NCBI GenBank assembly: GCA_018398585.1
Contig: JAGTTD010000009.1
Span: forward strand, 12,405,193 to 12,469,192
DNA from: Simmondsia chinensis
Taxonomy: Eukaryota > Streptophyta > Magnoliopsida > Caryophyllales > Simmondsiaceae
Length of the DNA: 64,000 nt
Reading direction: 5' to 3'
In this document: positions 35,856 through 46,325 of the stretch, piece after piece
How the letters are laid out: every line of letters begins with the position of its first letter
Position numbering within the stretch: the stretch's first letter is position 1
Notes under the pieces: model-generated
What the model was told of the DNA's origin: nothing
What the model saw: only the letters and a program-made list of their open reading frames with translations
Database searches by the model: none
Position numbers and translations under genes: made by a program

Positions 35856-36144
35856 TGATACAACTATTTTAGTTGTATCCGAAATTAGGGTTTGGTTTGG
35901 GGATAGTTTGAAGAACGAGAGTTAGATGAGAAGAAGAAAGAGATTAGAAGGAGATGAGAGAGAGTAAGTAATAGATGAGAAAAGATATTTCTTGTATTAG
36001 CTTCCTTTCTTTCCATACAATTCCCTATTTATACTTATTCATACACTCAAACAACCAAACTCTAGAAACTTCTAGAATATCTAACAACCTACTCTAGAAC
36101 CTTCTAGAACAATCTAGAACATTCTTGAATAATAGCATGTAACA
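35856..36144 (-). repeat. 5' LTR of element D
   Basis: Same length and termini as 34310-34598. The primer site TTTGGTATCAGAGCAGG follows directly on the minus strand. Confidence 0.92.
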
Positions 36145-36256
36145 TAAGAGCAATAAACTCAAGATTAATAAAATTATAAATCACAGAGATTAGGGAGGGT
36201 AAACTTACCTCAAGCTTATATAATCTTTGTCTGGGTAGGGACTCGTGCTGATAACG

Positions 36257-36377
36257 TATTGTAAAACTATAGAGATATTATACTCTATGGGAAGGTAATA
36301 AAAAAACAAACCCAAATATAATTAAAGAAAAATGACAAATATTTTATATCGAAACGAGGTTATTTTATTAATCTCTT
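36257..36377 (-). repeat. 5' LTR of copia B, first part
   Basis: Begins TATTGTAAAACTATAG next to the primer site and runs to CTCTT, where element C enters. It resumes at 40352-40356 (duplicated CTCTT) and ends at 40639 (TTTACAACA). Confidence 0.88.
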
Positions 36378-36810
36378 TGTTATGATTCTCATAATAGGGG
36401 CATATGAAATAAAGTATAAATGTAATAAGATGTGGAATTGAGCCTATTGAGTGTAATAGCAAGTTGATATTGTAATTAGTAGCTTCAGCTTTGGTGAAGT
36501 CATGTAATAAGTGAAGTCTAGAGCTTAGGTGGTCAGTGCCGGTCAATAGTGGCGGCTTAGTGGGTCGTTGGTGGTTATAGCATGAGTTAGATGCAATGTA
36601 ATAGATCATATCATGTAAGTAGTATATATAGTAAGGCTTAGGCTTGTAATCCCATAACCTTGATGAATGAATTGATATCTTTGATATCCTCTCTATTTTC
36701 TCATCTCCTTTCCCTTCTTTCTCTCATCTAAACTCTATATTCTTTCTCATCTCATACTCTCTCTATCCCAATCAAGGTTAAGATGCAAGAGAAATCCTTG
36801 AATCTTAACA
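36378..36810 (+). repeat. 5' LTR of element C
   Basis: Pairs with 39922-40351 with few differences. A TATA-like AAGTAGTATATATAGTAAGG lies at about 36616. CT-rich leader near the end. Confidence 0.92.
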
Positions 36811-37672
36811 ATTGGTATCAGAGTCAGGTTTGGCTTCCGAATCAAGCTCATATCCAGAAAGAAATTACAAAAATATACGATTAATTGTATTGCAATTAAT
36901 CAATAAAAACAAATGTGTCACTGATTTAATTCAGATTTTGAGATCAGAATTCAAATCTGAATTTTGAAGTGGATATTGGCAGCAACTGCTTCAGTTTTCA
37001 GCAAATGCCTAGGAAGAGTATCGGTTTGGATTAAAAGTGATCGAATTACATTGAAAGAAGTTTATTTGTTCAGTAGTTGTTGAGTACATTCAACATCAAA
37101 GCTGATTCAGATTGAATTCAATAGGATTGATCAAGCATTTGCTGCAGAAGTTGAGTGCTGAAGCAAGTTTAAGCTGCTGAAGTTTGGGGCTGAGCTAACT
37201 GTTCTTGATCAGTTGCTCTTTTGATCTGTTGCGTAGAAGTTACAAGTGAGCTAATTGATCCACATTGCACTTGATCATCATCAAAAGATCAAAAACAAGC
37301 TGAATTGAGGTTTAATCAGATTCTACAACTCAGAAATTGAAGTTGAGGCGAAAATCTGACAGTGGAAAGGAGAAACGAAAATTGTTGAAATCTGATTTCG
37401 TTCGTGAAGTTCGCTTTAGGTATTATGTTGAGGACTTGATTGCGAGCTAGAGCCGAGCTTAATTCAAAAGTATAAGTCGAATTACTCAACTAACATTGCG
37501 GTTAGGGTTTGCTCGAATTTCCTCTTTTCGAAGTTCGTCAGTAGGGTTGGAATCTGAGGTGATTCTTAAACCTGATCTTGAAATCCAGATAATTGTCGAT
37601 CTTAACAATTGGTGCTGCGGTTAATTCGAAAATCATTCAGATCAATTCACAGTGTGAAGTTTAAGAGCGATT

Positions 37673-39650
37673 ATGGATGGTAGTGATGCAACAATTCCGG
37701 ATTGGCTGAAGACAATGTTTAATCAACTCAAGAAATCTAATGCTGAATGGATACAGCAAATGAACCAGCAAAACAACGTGAAGATTGAACAGCAAGCTCA
37801 ACCGATTGTAATGGAGAGATATGATCAGGTCATTTTTCAAACACAAAAATTGGAGGATAGGATTAACAAGCGTTGGGATCAGTGTAGGGAGGAACTTGAA
37901 GTGAAATTAGCTGAGATTTGAGAACAATTTAGAAGGCCAAACTCCCCTGCTGTTCAACCAGTGAGGCCTTTTGAAGAATCGAATCATCAGGTGTATTGTG
38001 AGGCTGATAAAATCGCAATCGCTGAAGTGCACAATGTGGAGCCACTTAATGTAGTTGAAGAAGAATTGGACCAAGGTAATGCAGAAATTGATGAACACGA
38101 CTTGGTTGAACCTGAGGATGAACGAGATAATCCTTATGAAGACTCTTTGCTAGAGTTAGAGTCTCTTGCTGATGATAAGGCGCAGTATGACATGCATCCG
38201 AAAGGGGAAGGGGAATACGATTTCCTTGTCCAAGGAATGTTAAAGGAAGCAAAAAAGTAAGGCAAAGAGGAATCATCTAAGTGAAGCGTTAAAAGATTTT
38301 GGGGGTAAAAAGAAGTTGACAAAGCCAAAGTTGAAGCGTGAGGTTGTGGTTCAGCCTAGTATGCTTGATGATCAACAGGAATTAACTCATGATGCTGCTC
38401 TTACCGATATGTATGCAGGAATACAGGGATTAGTTATAGCAGAACCTGTGATTCCATATGAAAAACTTGGTGTTACTGCTGTAGTGACAATGAAAGCACC
38501 ACCAAACTTGTTAAACACTTCTCCATGGCATCTTATACACTCATATGACGACTTGCCTCTTGATTTGGGAGAAGATTTTCAAGTTTATATGAAGCCGAAA
38601 AGGGGTGATTCTCTGCTGAAAAGAAATAATCAAGCTGCAGGAGTACGTTTCAAGATTCAACAAAGGCGAAGCAATGTGGTTGAACAATCAATGGAGTTGT
38701 TAGATGTGTATAAATGTGGTAATATACTGAAACAGAAATTTGTGCAGCCAAAAGTCAGTACAATTGGTGCTTTAACTGATATGTTTTGTATTGGAAGTCC
38801 CTGCAATGTCAGCACACGCATTGGTGGAAAAATGACAAAGGTGATAGCGCTTGAAGATTGGGATAAACTGCAACAGAATGGTCCTAATCTGGTGCAGAAT
38901 TCGAGTGTGTTTTGGGTGATCTGTTGTGGCAGTTCGGAATGAAAAAATCATACGCATAACCTCCAACATTTCCTTAATGTTTGGATGGAGAAGATCAATG
39001 CAAGGTTGAGGAAAACTCCAGCTAAAATCAGAGTAGAAATCACCAATATAGCCTTGGATGTCAAAGAAATGATTGGAGATCCAATTCCTGAAGCTGTTAT
39101 GCACTGTCAGCATGCCGATCGGTAAGATTGGGATGATTTATTTCCTTTTTCAAGAGGAGTTTTGATTTATCTAAGTGCAAACATGAATGGAAAACCTCCT
39201 CCTAAACCCGGTGAAGAAATTCAAGGCTTTAAGAAGTTGAGACAATTGGAACATGTGACTCAAGCTACTAATGTGCATCTCAAGCCATCTAACAGTAGAA
39301 GAGTGCTCGAGCTGTGTAAAAAGGAGTTCCAGTATTACAAATTTGGGATGGAAGCTGTGAGTGCTTGGTGGCAGCTGCTGTTCTCATGGTCATCTGTACG
39401 TTCTTGCAGTAGAGTGATGCGTGGATGTATGAGCTACAACACGAGGCCAGTAGGTGGGATGATTAGAGTCAGATTGTGGTTGATTTGGTTTGACTTGAGT
39501 AGACCACCTGAAGTTTACTCCAAATCAGATGCAAGACATCGTGGTAGAGATCAGAAGCAGCTCATTTCTAGAATTACTTCACATTATGCATCAACATGGA
39601 ATTCTTCAGATGCAATTTCAGAAGTTCTTTCAGTTGCAATTCTAGCTTGA
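37673..39650 (+). pseudogene. Element C long ORF, function unknown, four breaks
   Basis: ATG at 37673 opens a frame that can be followed for about 659 codons. It is broken by TGA at 37919-37921 (same frame resumes at once), a one-base shift in an A-run near 38255, TGA at 38940-38942 and TAA at about 39122-39124 (same frame resumes). The N-terminus is a helix (WLKTMFNQLKKSNAEWIQQM, QTQKLEDRINKRWDQCREEL), then an acidic stretch (ELDQGNAEIDEHDLVEPEDE), then a folded-looking part (LIHSYDDLPLDLGEDFQVYM, IGGKMTKVIALEDWDKLQQN, INARLRKTPAKIRVEITNIA, KPGEEIQGFKKLRQLEHVTQ). I recognise no known domain: no CCHC knuckle, DSG, YxDD or DDE. It may be a captured host gene or a fast-evolving element protein. 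Confidence 0.7.
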
Positions 39651-39921
39651 AGTTCATCACCATCAACTTAGATTTTACCTTTACATCAAGAAGTGATTTC
39701 AAGGTTCAGAAATGAAAACCAAAGTTGCTAGTGTTCAAGTGATCAGTAAACCATCAACTTCTATTACTGATCTGCAGGATGCTGCTGCATTTCTGTAGCT
39801 GCAGCTCTACATCCAATTTTGCTTCATGTTTAGCTCATGTTTCCTATTGTGGCATTGGTTCTTCAAGCTTCAACTTTCTTCTTGATTCTTGGGGACAAGA
39901 ATCTTTTAAAGGGGGGAGTAT

Positions 39922-40351
39922 TGTTATGATTCTCATAATAGGGGGCATATGAAATACAGTATAAATGTAATAAGGCGTGCAATCGAGCCTATTGAGTTTA
40001 ATAGCTAGTTGATATTGTAATTAGTAGCTTAAGCTTTGGTGAAGTCATGTAATAAGTGAAGTCTAGAGCTTAGGTGGTCAATGCCGGTCAATAGTGGCGG
40101 CTTAGTGGGTGGTTGGTGGTTATCGCATGAGTTAGATGCAATGTAATAGATCATATCATGTAAGTAGTATAAATAGTAAGGCTTAGGCTTGTAATTCCAT
40201 AACTTTGATGAATGAATTGATATCTTTGATATCCTCTCTATTTTCTCATCTCCTTTCCCTTCTTTCTCTCATTTAAACTCTATATTCTTTCTCATCTCAT
40301 ACTCTCTCTATCCCAATCAAGGTTAAGATTCAAGAGAAATCCTTGAATTAA
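39922..40351 (+). repeat. 3' LTR of element C
   Basis: Begins TGTTATGATTCTC; near-identical to 36378-36810 until its last ten bases, where CTTAACA is shortened to TAA before the CTCTT target copy. Confidence 0.9.
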
Positions 40352-40639
40352 CTCTTTTTCTCTCTCTTTCTCGTTCTTTTTCTTCTTTTCCTTTTCCTTT
40401 TTTTTTCCTCTTTTTTTCTCTCTGCGTGTTGCCCAGATTGTATGCATTTATACAAAGAAGGGGTGGGGGCGAGTCATTGTGAAACTTGTCATAATTTACA
40501 CATATACCTATTTGTATATATGTATATGTATATATACGTAAATAGGTATTTTACATAATTTTTAATTTTTTATAATATTTAGTAATATCCTAACTCGACT
40601 CCAAAATTTGTACCTGAAAATTATTCAATATTTACAACA

Positions 40640-41815
40640 TCTTCAATATTATGTCATTCATATTTTTATTACAGATTATTTTTAATCCTTATAAAATATT
40701 TAAAATTTTTGAACATCTTTTAAAATTTTCTATAAAAAAATGTTTTTGCACTTAGGTTTTTTCTAGGCCTTTTTGTTCATGTTTTTACATCTATTGCAGT
40801 TATGAATGCCATGATTTATTTCTCTTTTTTTTTTTTTGACTTGGGCAAAATGAAAAATTGTGGCTAAAATGTGGACAATTAGGGTTTGAAGATTGTTTAA
40901 AGAAGTAAATACTTCTCTATTTGTCTAGAAAGGTAATACAACTATACAAATATATATTATAGTATATTATTATTTTTATTTAATACATATATAAATTATA
41001 TAATTTACGAAAGAAAGTTATGAACTATGTCTGATAAAATATTATCCCTGCTAATATGCTAATTTCTAAATAACTATATATAATTATAATTTATTATTTT
41101 ATATAGGAGTTGACATTATAACATAGTAATAACAGATAGTTGAACATATTCTTTTTACTATTACTTCATATGGAACAGCAATCTATCTTGTGTTCAAAAA
41201 AATAAAAAAAAACACGAATCTATTTTGTGGCAAATAAGACCTTGTCATCATTAATTTGATAATCTTTTATACTGAAATATCATTAAACTCAAAGAAACGC
41301 AAATATAAGAAATAATCTACGAAATAACCCCCAAAAAAAATGCCTAACCTTGCATAAGAATAAAAAAACGTTACAACATTTGGGATACAGTGACTCTAAT
41401 AAGCTCTTGCTCACTATAACTCTTAACTCAAAAGGACTCTTAACATTTTTCTCTTTCTCCCGATAGAATATGTGACCACCACAATAACTATTTACTTTAT
41501 CTTGCTATACATTATTTATTTTTAACTTGCATACGAGACCATTCCATCAACACTCTCATATCAACTATCGAGGGAAAGTAATCAATTTGATCATCACACT
41601 AATTTATTTTATTCTAAAAAAATGAAAAATATATAGCATAAAAATACTTGATCATAGAAGTAGAAGCTTCTATGTGCAGGATTATATATAACAATAAAAG
41701 AAGAAATTAATAGGAAAAGCCCGCGTTTAGCAACATAAAATACAGGCATCTTCTAATCAAAAAGGGCAAAAAAAAAAAAAAAAAAAAGAATACAGGCATC
41801 CTTCCTTTCACAGTG

Positions 41816-41849
<34 letters not shown>
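40640..41849. other. AT-rich intergenic stretch
   Basis: No gene supported. It ends in a (CA)n microsatellite at 41819-41846 that directly abuts the inverted-repeat element. An A-run lies at 41769-41787. Confidence 0.6.
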
Positions 41850-41851
<2 letters not shown>

Positions 41852-41949
41852 AGCGGCTGGAATGAGAATGAAAGTTCTGTAAGAATGTGAGAAAATTAAA
41901 TCTACACCGTTGGATCTTAAGTAAGATTGATCAATAGTTTGAAGAGACT

Positions 41950-42562
41950 TGTTAGGTAAATCTTAGCAAATCTGATATGCTCTGATACCAATTTGTGCGG
42001 ATAAATCTTGATGCGGAAGCGTAAACCCTAATAACTTGATTCGATTCAAATAATATGACTCACACAAATGAGCAGTAAACAATATATGGAGAAAGAAAGA
42101 ACAAACGAGAACACACAATATTTACGTGGAAACCCCTCTACAATCGAGAGGGGAGAAAATCACGGTTGGAGATGGAGATTCTTTATTGATACTGAACGGA
42201 AGAATTACAACTACACTTCCTCTGAACAAGATCTATGAAAGAATTACAATCACTTTCTCTTAACTCTCGTAGCACTCAAAATCTGAATTAGAGGAATTAC
42301 GAAATCACATCTTTCACTCAATGGTGGCGCCTCACTCTTTTGATTGGATATAATGACGTAAACCCTACGTCCTAATTTATAGGCGCAGGTCTAGAGAACC
42401 CGATCGATCGGGAAACACCCGATCAATCGGCCCTCTTATGGCCCAAAAATCCCAAAAATTTTCTTAAATCACCTGATCGATTGGGCGTCCCTCCCGATCG
42501 GTCGGTGACCCCACAGCAACCCCATAAACTTAAAACAATTAATTTGAGACATAAACCTAACA
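41950..42562 (-). repeat. 3' LTR of copia F
   Basis: Pairs with 44388-44947. Contains palindromic CCCGATCGATCGGG-type words (about 42399-42430). Read on the minus strand, its last 60 bases include an extra AATTGGTATCAGAGC primer-site copy. Confidence 0.9.
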
Positions 42563-42638
42563 AATCTCCACCTTGGCTCAAATTACATACGTAAAAGAAT
42601 TTCCTCCACCTTCTCCACTAAACACCCCACACACTGGG

Positions 42639-43211
42639 TTATCTCATCAAAACACGAAACCTAACCGAGTCCGAGCGAAGCTTGAACTTCCTGCTAGGTA
42701 GTAACTGAGTGAACATATCTGAGAGGTTATCAGTAATGCCAATTTTCTTCTTCTCTGAATTGGCTCTTGACACATTATCTAAAACAGCCACCTGCCGCTG
42801 AACTGTGTTACTCAACTGAACTTCTTCTGGCTTACTCACCTGCCCTGAATCACAAACAACTAATGACATCTTCTGTGGAGATAGCAATGAAGACTCATCA
42901 AACGTGACACGTCTACTCGTTAGGAATTGTTTGGAGCGAAAACCTTTCTGCTTCCCATAAAGCCCTTGTTCACATAATATCAGTCTTGTAGACTGACCAC
43001 ACAAAGAGCCCCTCACACTGTGCTCAGACAGACCCCTATCACCTGAATGATCCAATCTCCAATGTCCTGAATTTGTGATCTCCGGTTCTGTCAACAACAA
43101 GGATGATGAAGATGTTGCAACAGATCTAACAACTGTGGAACTGACAAGTTTATACAGAGTACTTAACCTTCTGCCCTTCATAACTGTCAAAACACCCTTA
43201 ACGACCTTCAA
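42639..43211 (-). pseudogene. Copia F GAG-pre-integrase joined to polyprotein end pieces
   Basis: The 190-codon frame reads KGVLTVMKGRRLSTLYKLVS and GHWRLDHSGDRGLSEHSVRG (GAG_pre-integrase), then LYGKQKGFRSK, and at once FLTSRRVTFDESSLLSPQ, which normally lies far downstream, past integrase. After an acidic stretch it jumps again to TDNLSDMFTQLLPSRKFKL, the end of RNase H. The frame is open across both joins, so this may have been a functional short fusion before decay. Confidence 0.85.
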
Positions 43212-43259
43212 AACTCCACCTTCAGCTGTGTATCTGTACCCTTTAGATTCAAGAATACC

Positions 43260-44340
43260 TTAAGAGATGAGATTTTTTTTCAAATTAGGAACATAGCGAA
43301 CATCGCTCAAAACTCTAACAGTGCCATCGAACATCCTAAAACGAATTGTTCCTATACCCAGAACTTTGCATGGAGTATCATTACCCATCAAAGCAACTCC
43401 ATCTCGAACTGACTCGTACGTGGAAAACCAATCCCGGTAGCGACAGACATGATAGGAGTAACCCGAATCCAAAATCCAACTATCTCTCAAATTGGACTGA
43501 GGTTCAGACACAGACAGTAGAAGATCTTCATTCTCACCTCCACAACACTAGCTACTATGGATCTCTGGTCAGACCTGTTATTTACTTCAAGTTTTCTCTT
43601 AAGCTTGTAATAGTCTTTCTTAATGTGCTCTTTCTTATGACAGTAGGTACAGGTTAGGTCTTGATACCTAGACTCAGACTTGTTTCCACTATTATCATAC
43701 TCAGTTCTCCCCCTCACAAATAAACCACTACCTGAGTTATAAACAGAATAAAATAATTCTCTATCTACTCGTTCTTTACTCAGTAGGTTTCTTTTAACTT
43801 CATCAACAGATATGGTTTGTCTACCACCATAAATCATGCTTTCAACAAAACCCTTATATGAAGTACAGAGAGAACATAACAACAACATTGCCTGATCTTC
43901 ATCCTTAGGAACATCATCCAATTCTTACAAATCTTAAATAATTGAATTAAATTCATTGACATGATTCTTAAGTGACGTACCTTTTGACATAAGAAACGTG
44001 AATAACCGGCGCTTAACTGCAAGTTTGTTGGAGACAGACTTGAAACAGAACATATCCTGCAATTTCTCCCACTACTCCTTAGCAGTCTTCACTTCCAGAA
44101 CTTCTGTCAAAACGTAGACACATATGAATTGCAGTGGGAGCCTTCTCATCTAACTCCTCCCATTGTGCTTCTGGTAGATTCTTTGATTTCTTCTCTTTCC
44201 CATCTAAAGCTTTCTTCAAGCCATTTTGAGTCAAGAGGTCCTTAACGCGAACCTGCCATAAGCTAAAGCTCCCTTGACCACCAAACTTCTTCGGACCTAA
44301 TTACAGACGTCATAGTATTAAATCGAAATAAATACGGTTC
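43260..44340 (-). pseudogene. Copia F gag and protease
   Basis: Gag (UBN2 type) covers about 44340-43540: SLWQVRVKDLLTQ and, at 43921-43487, VESMIYGGRQTISVDEVKRN, and a zinc knuckle CTYCHKKEHIKKDYYKL in which the last Cys reads Tyr. Protease follows at 43511-43260: [20 protein letters not shown] (D-S-G active-site triad kept), then [20 protein letters not shown]. The start region has stops and frame changes. Confidence 0.85.
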
Positions 44341-44387
44341 TTATATGAATTCCACCCAAGGCTCTGAACCTTGCTCTGATACTAATT

Positions 44388-44947
44388 TATTAGGTAAATC
44401 TTAACAAATCTGATATGCTCTAATATCGATTTGTGGGGATAAATCTTGATGCGGAAGCGTAAATCCTAATAACTTGATTTGATTCAAATAATATGACTCA
44501 CACAAACGAGGAGTAAACAAATATATGGAGAAAGAAAGAACAAACGAGAACACATAATATTTACGTGAAAACCCCTCTACAATCGAGAGGGGAGAAACCA
44601 CGGGCGGAGATGGAGATTCTTTATTGATACTGAATGGAAGAATTACAACCACACTTCCTCTGAACGAGATCTATGAAAGAATTACAATCACTTTCTCTTA
44701 ACTCTTGTAGCACTCAAAATTTGAATTAGAGGAATTACAAAATCACCCCTTTCACTCAATGGCGGCGCCTCATTCTTTTGATTGGATATAATGACGTAAA
44801 GCCTACGTCTTAATTTATAGGCGCAGGTCTGGGAGGACCCGATCGATCGGAACCGGGCCGATCGATTGGGCTTCCCTCCCGATCAATCGGTGACCCCACG
44901 GCAACCCCATAAACTTAAAACAAGTAATTTGAGACATAAATCTAACA
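44388..44947 (-). repeat. 5' LTR of copia F
   Basis: Pairs with 41950-42562. The internal initiator-Met-like copy is decayed here (AATCGATATTAGAGC on the minus strand). Followed by the primer site on the minus strand. Confidence 0.88.
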
Positions 44948-45675
44948 AGACTCATAATATCCGAAGCCCTATCACAACCGAATGGTCACCACCACCGCCA
45001 CCCACCGCCACCACTGCTACTCCTCTCTGCCACTCCCGCCACAGCCGCCTATTTCAAATCCCTATGTTCATCACCACCACCACCCACCACCGCTGCGCCG
45101 CCGCCGTCCATCTGTCTCTCTCGATCCCATCTCAGATCCCTACGGTCACCACCGCCACCACCCACCACCATTGTTGCCACCGCCACCCTTCCCACTGCCA
45201 CCGCTTCTCTCTGCCACTCCCGCCACCACCACGCATCTCTCTTTCTCCACCCCGTCTCAAATCTCAATGGTCACCACCGCCGCCTTCCCACCACCGCCAC
45301 CGCCACCGCCACCGCCCACCATCGGTGTCGGTGGCGGAGAGGAGCAGCAGCGATGGGGGGTGGGTGGCAGCAGTGGTGGTGGTGGTGACTGTAGGGATCT
45401 AAAATGGGTGGCGGTGGATGAGGTGGTAGCGAGGAGTAACGGCAGCGGTGGGTGTCAATGGTGGTGACTGGAGGGATTTAAGATGGGTGGTGGTGGCGGA
45501 GGTGGCAGCGAGGAGTGGTGGCAATGGTGGGTGGCGGTGGTGTGACCATTCGGTGGTGGTAGGGTTTCGAGCACGATGAGCCTCTCAGAATCATTGGTCA
45601 ATCTTACTAAGATCTAATGGTGTAGATTTAATTTTCTCATATTCTTACAAAACTTCCATTCTCATTCTAGCCGCT

Positions 45676-45677
<2 letters not shown>

Positions 45678-45723
<46 letters not shown>
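45678..45723. repeat. (AT)n microsatellite
   Basis: A continuous TA repeat between the inverted-repeat element and copia E. Confidence 0.95.
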
Positions 45724-45727
<4 letters not shown>

Positions 45728-46288
45728 AGGTATATGCCTCGAATTTATGTTTTTAATCAGGAGTCTTGTTGTAAGCAAGCTGATCGATTAGGGGGAACAA
45801 CCGATTGATCAGAGAGCAACATTGGAGAAAAAGTTAAGAAAGGCTGCAGAAGAGGGGAGTGCCGATCTATCGGGAGTTTAGTATAAATATGGGTTTAGGG
45901 CTTCTGTTTTAGGTATCCAATCATCCAATCAAAGAGAGCCGCCATCATCATTCGTTTGAGAGCATTGCGAGAGTTTAGAGGGAGTGATTCAGTAATTCTC
46001 CATAGATCTAGTTTAGAGAAAGTGTCGTTGTAATTCTTCCATTATTCATACTCAATAAAGATCTCCATCTCCGCTCGTAGTTTTTCTCTCCTCGATTGAA
46101 GAAGGGTGTTCCACGTAAACTTTTGTGTCCTTAGCTTGTTCTCTTTTACCTCTTTTATTTACTTCTCTTGTATGTTATAGTACTTGAATTGAATCATGTT
46201 CTTGGGATGTTAAGTTCTGCATTAAGGAGGTATTAATTCCCTCACAAATTGGTATCAGAGCATATCAGATTTGTCCAAATTTCTCACA
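45724..46288 (+). repeat. 5' LTR of copia E
   Basis: TATA motif GTATAAATATGGG at about 45881. The 3' end contains CTCACAAATTGGTATCAGAG, then 30 bases later CTCACA and the true primer site. The early G tract is five long (GATTAGGGGGAAC). Confidence 0.88.
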
Positions 46289-46325
46289 AATTGGTACCAC
46301 AGCCCTTTTTATTTCGATTTGGTAT

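Larger units (their letters stand above)
34310..36144 (-). mobile_element. Short LTR element D (1,835 bp) with an RRM ORF
   Basis: Two LTRs of 289 bp each (34310-34598 and 35856-36144) begin TGATACAACTATTTTAG and end GCATGTAACA on the plus strand. Target duplications TAAGA lie at 34305-34309 and 36145-36149. On the minus strand the 5' LTR is followed by TTTGGTATCAGAGCAGG (initiator-tRNA-Met primer site, 35837-35854). The 3' LTR is preceded by a purine tract (GCGGAGGGTA). The inside holds one long frame and no gag, protease, RT or integrase, so it must move with borrowed enzymes. The two LTRs look nearly identical, so it is young. It sits in the gag region of copia B. Confidence 0.95.
36378..40351 (+). 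mobile_element. LTR element C (3,974 bp), non-autonomous
   Basis: LTRs 36378-36810 (433 bp) and 39922-40351 (430 bp) start TGTTATGATTCTCATAATAG. The first ends AATCTTAACA; the second is slightly altered at its end. Target duplications CTCTT lie at 36373-36377 and 40352-40356, inside the LTR of copia B. ATTGGTATCAGAGTC (tRNA-iMet site) follows the 5' LTR at 36811. TAAAGGGGGGAGTAT precedes the 3' LTR. The inside holds one long decayed ORF without gag-pol motifs. Confidence 0.95.
29413..40639 (-). mobile_element. Ty1/copia retrotransposon B with two nested elements
   Basis: Same family as copia A. Plus-strand left LTR 29413-29817; right LTR 36257-36372 continuing at 40357-40639, split by element C. 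Target duplications TCTTC at 29408-29412 and 40640-40644 match perfectly if the left end is taken as TGTATTGTAAAAC. Removing C (36378-40351) and D (34310-36144), each with one target copy, leaves about 5.4 kb, the size of A. Coding domains are broken by many stops. Confidence 0.9.
41950..44947 (-). mobile_element. Ty1/copia element F, internally deleted
   Basis: LTRs 41950-42562 (613 bp) and 44388-44947 (560 bp), plus-strand start TGTTAGGTAAATC and end CTAACA. Perfect target duplications AGACT at 41945-41949 and 44948-44952. Minus-strand primer site ATTAGTATCAGAGCAAGG at about 44370-44387; purine tract CAAGGTGGAGATT next to the 3' LTR. Coding holds gag, protease and GAG-pre-integrase, then only short pieces from the polyprotein middle and the RNase H end. 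Integrase core, RT and most of RNase H are gone, exactly as in element E. Confidence 0.93.
41850..45677. mobile_element. Long-inverted-repeat DNA element (Mutator-like or foldback), split by copia F
   Basis: The left end GGAGCGGCTGGAATGAGAAT and the reverse complement of the right end GGAGCGGCTAGAATGAGAAT pair over about 95 bp. The pairing continues inside (left, after copia F: CCGAATGGTCACCACC; right: GTGACCATTCGGTGGTGG), giving arms of about 150 bp. Without F it is about 825 bp. The core is (CCACCGCCAC)-like simple sequence on one side and (GGTGGTGG) on the other, with no transposase. Target duplications are hidden by the (CA)n and (AT)n flanks, so the superfamily is not certain. Confidence 0.7.

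Noticed and set aside
44866..45467. Two long overlapping plus-strand frames rich in Pro, Thr and His
   Set aside because: They translate the CCACCGCCAC simple sequence inside the inverted-repeat element in two frames; no domain, no start context.
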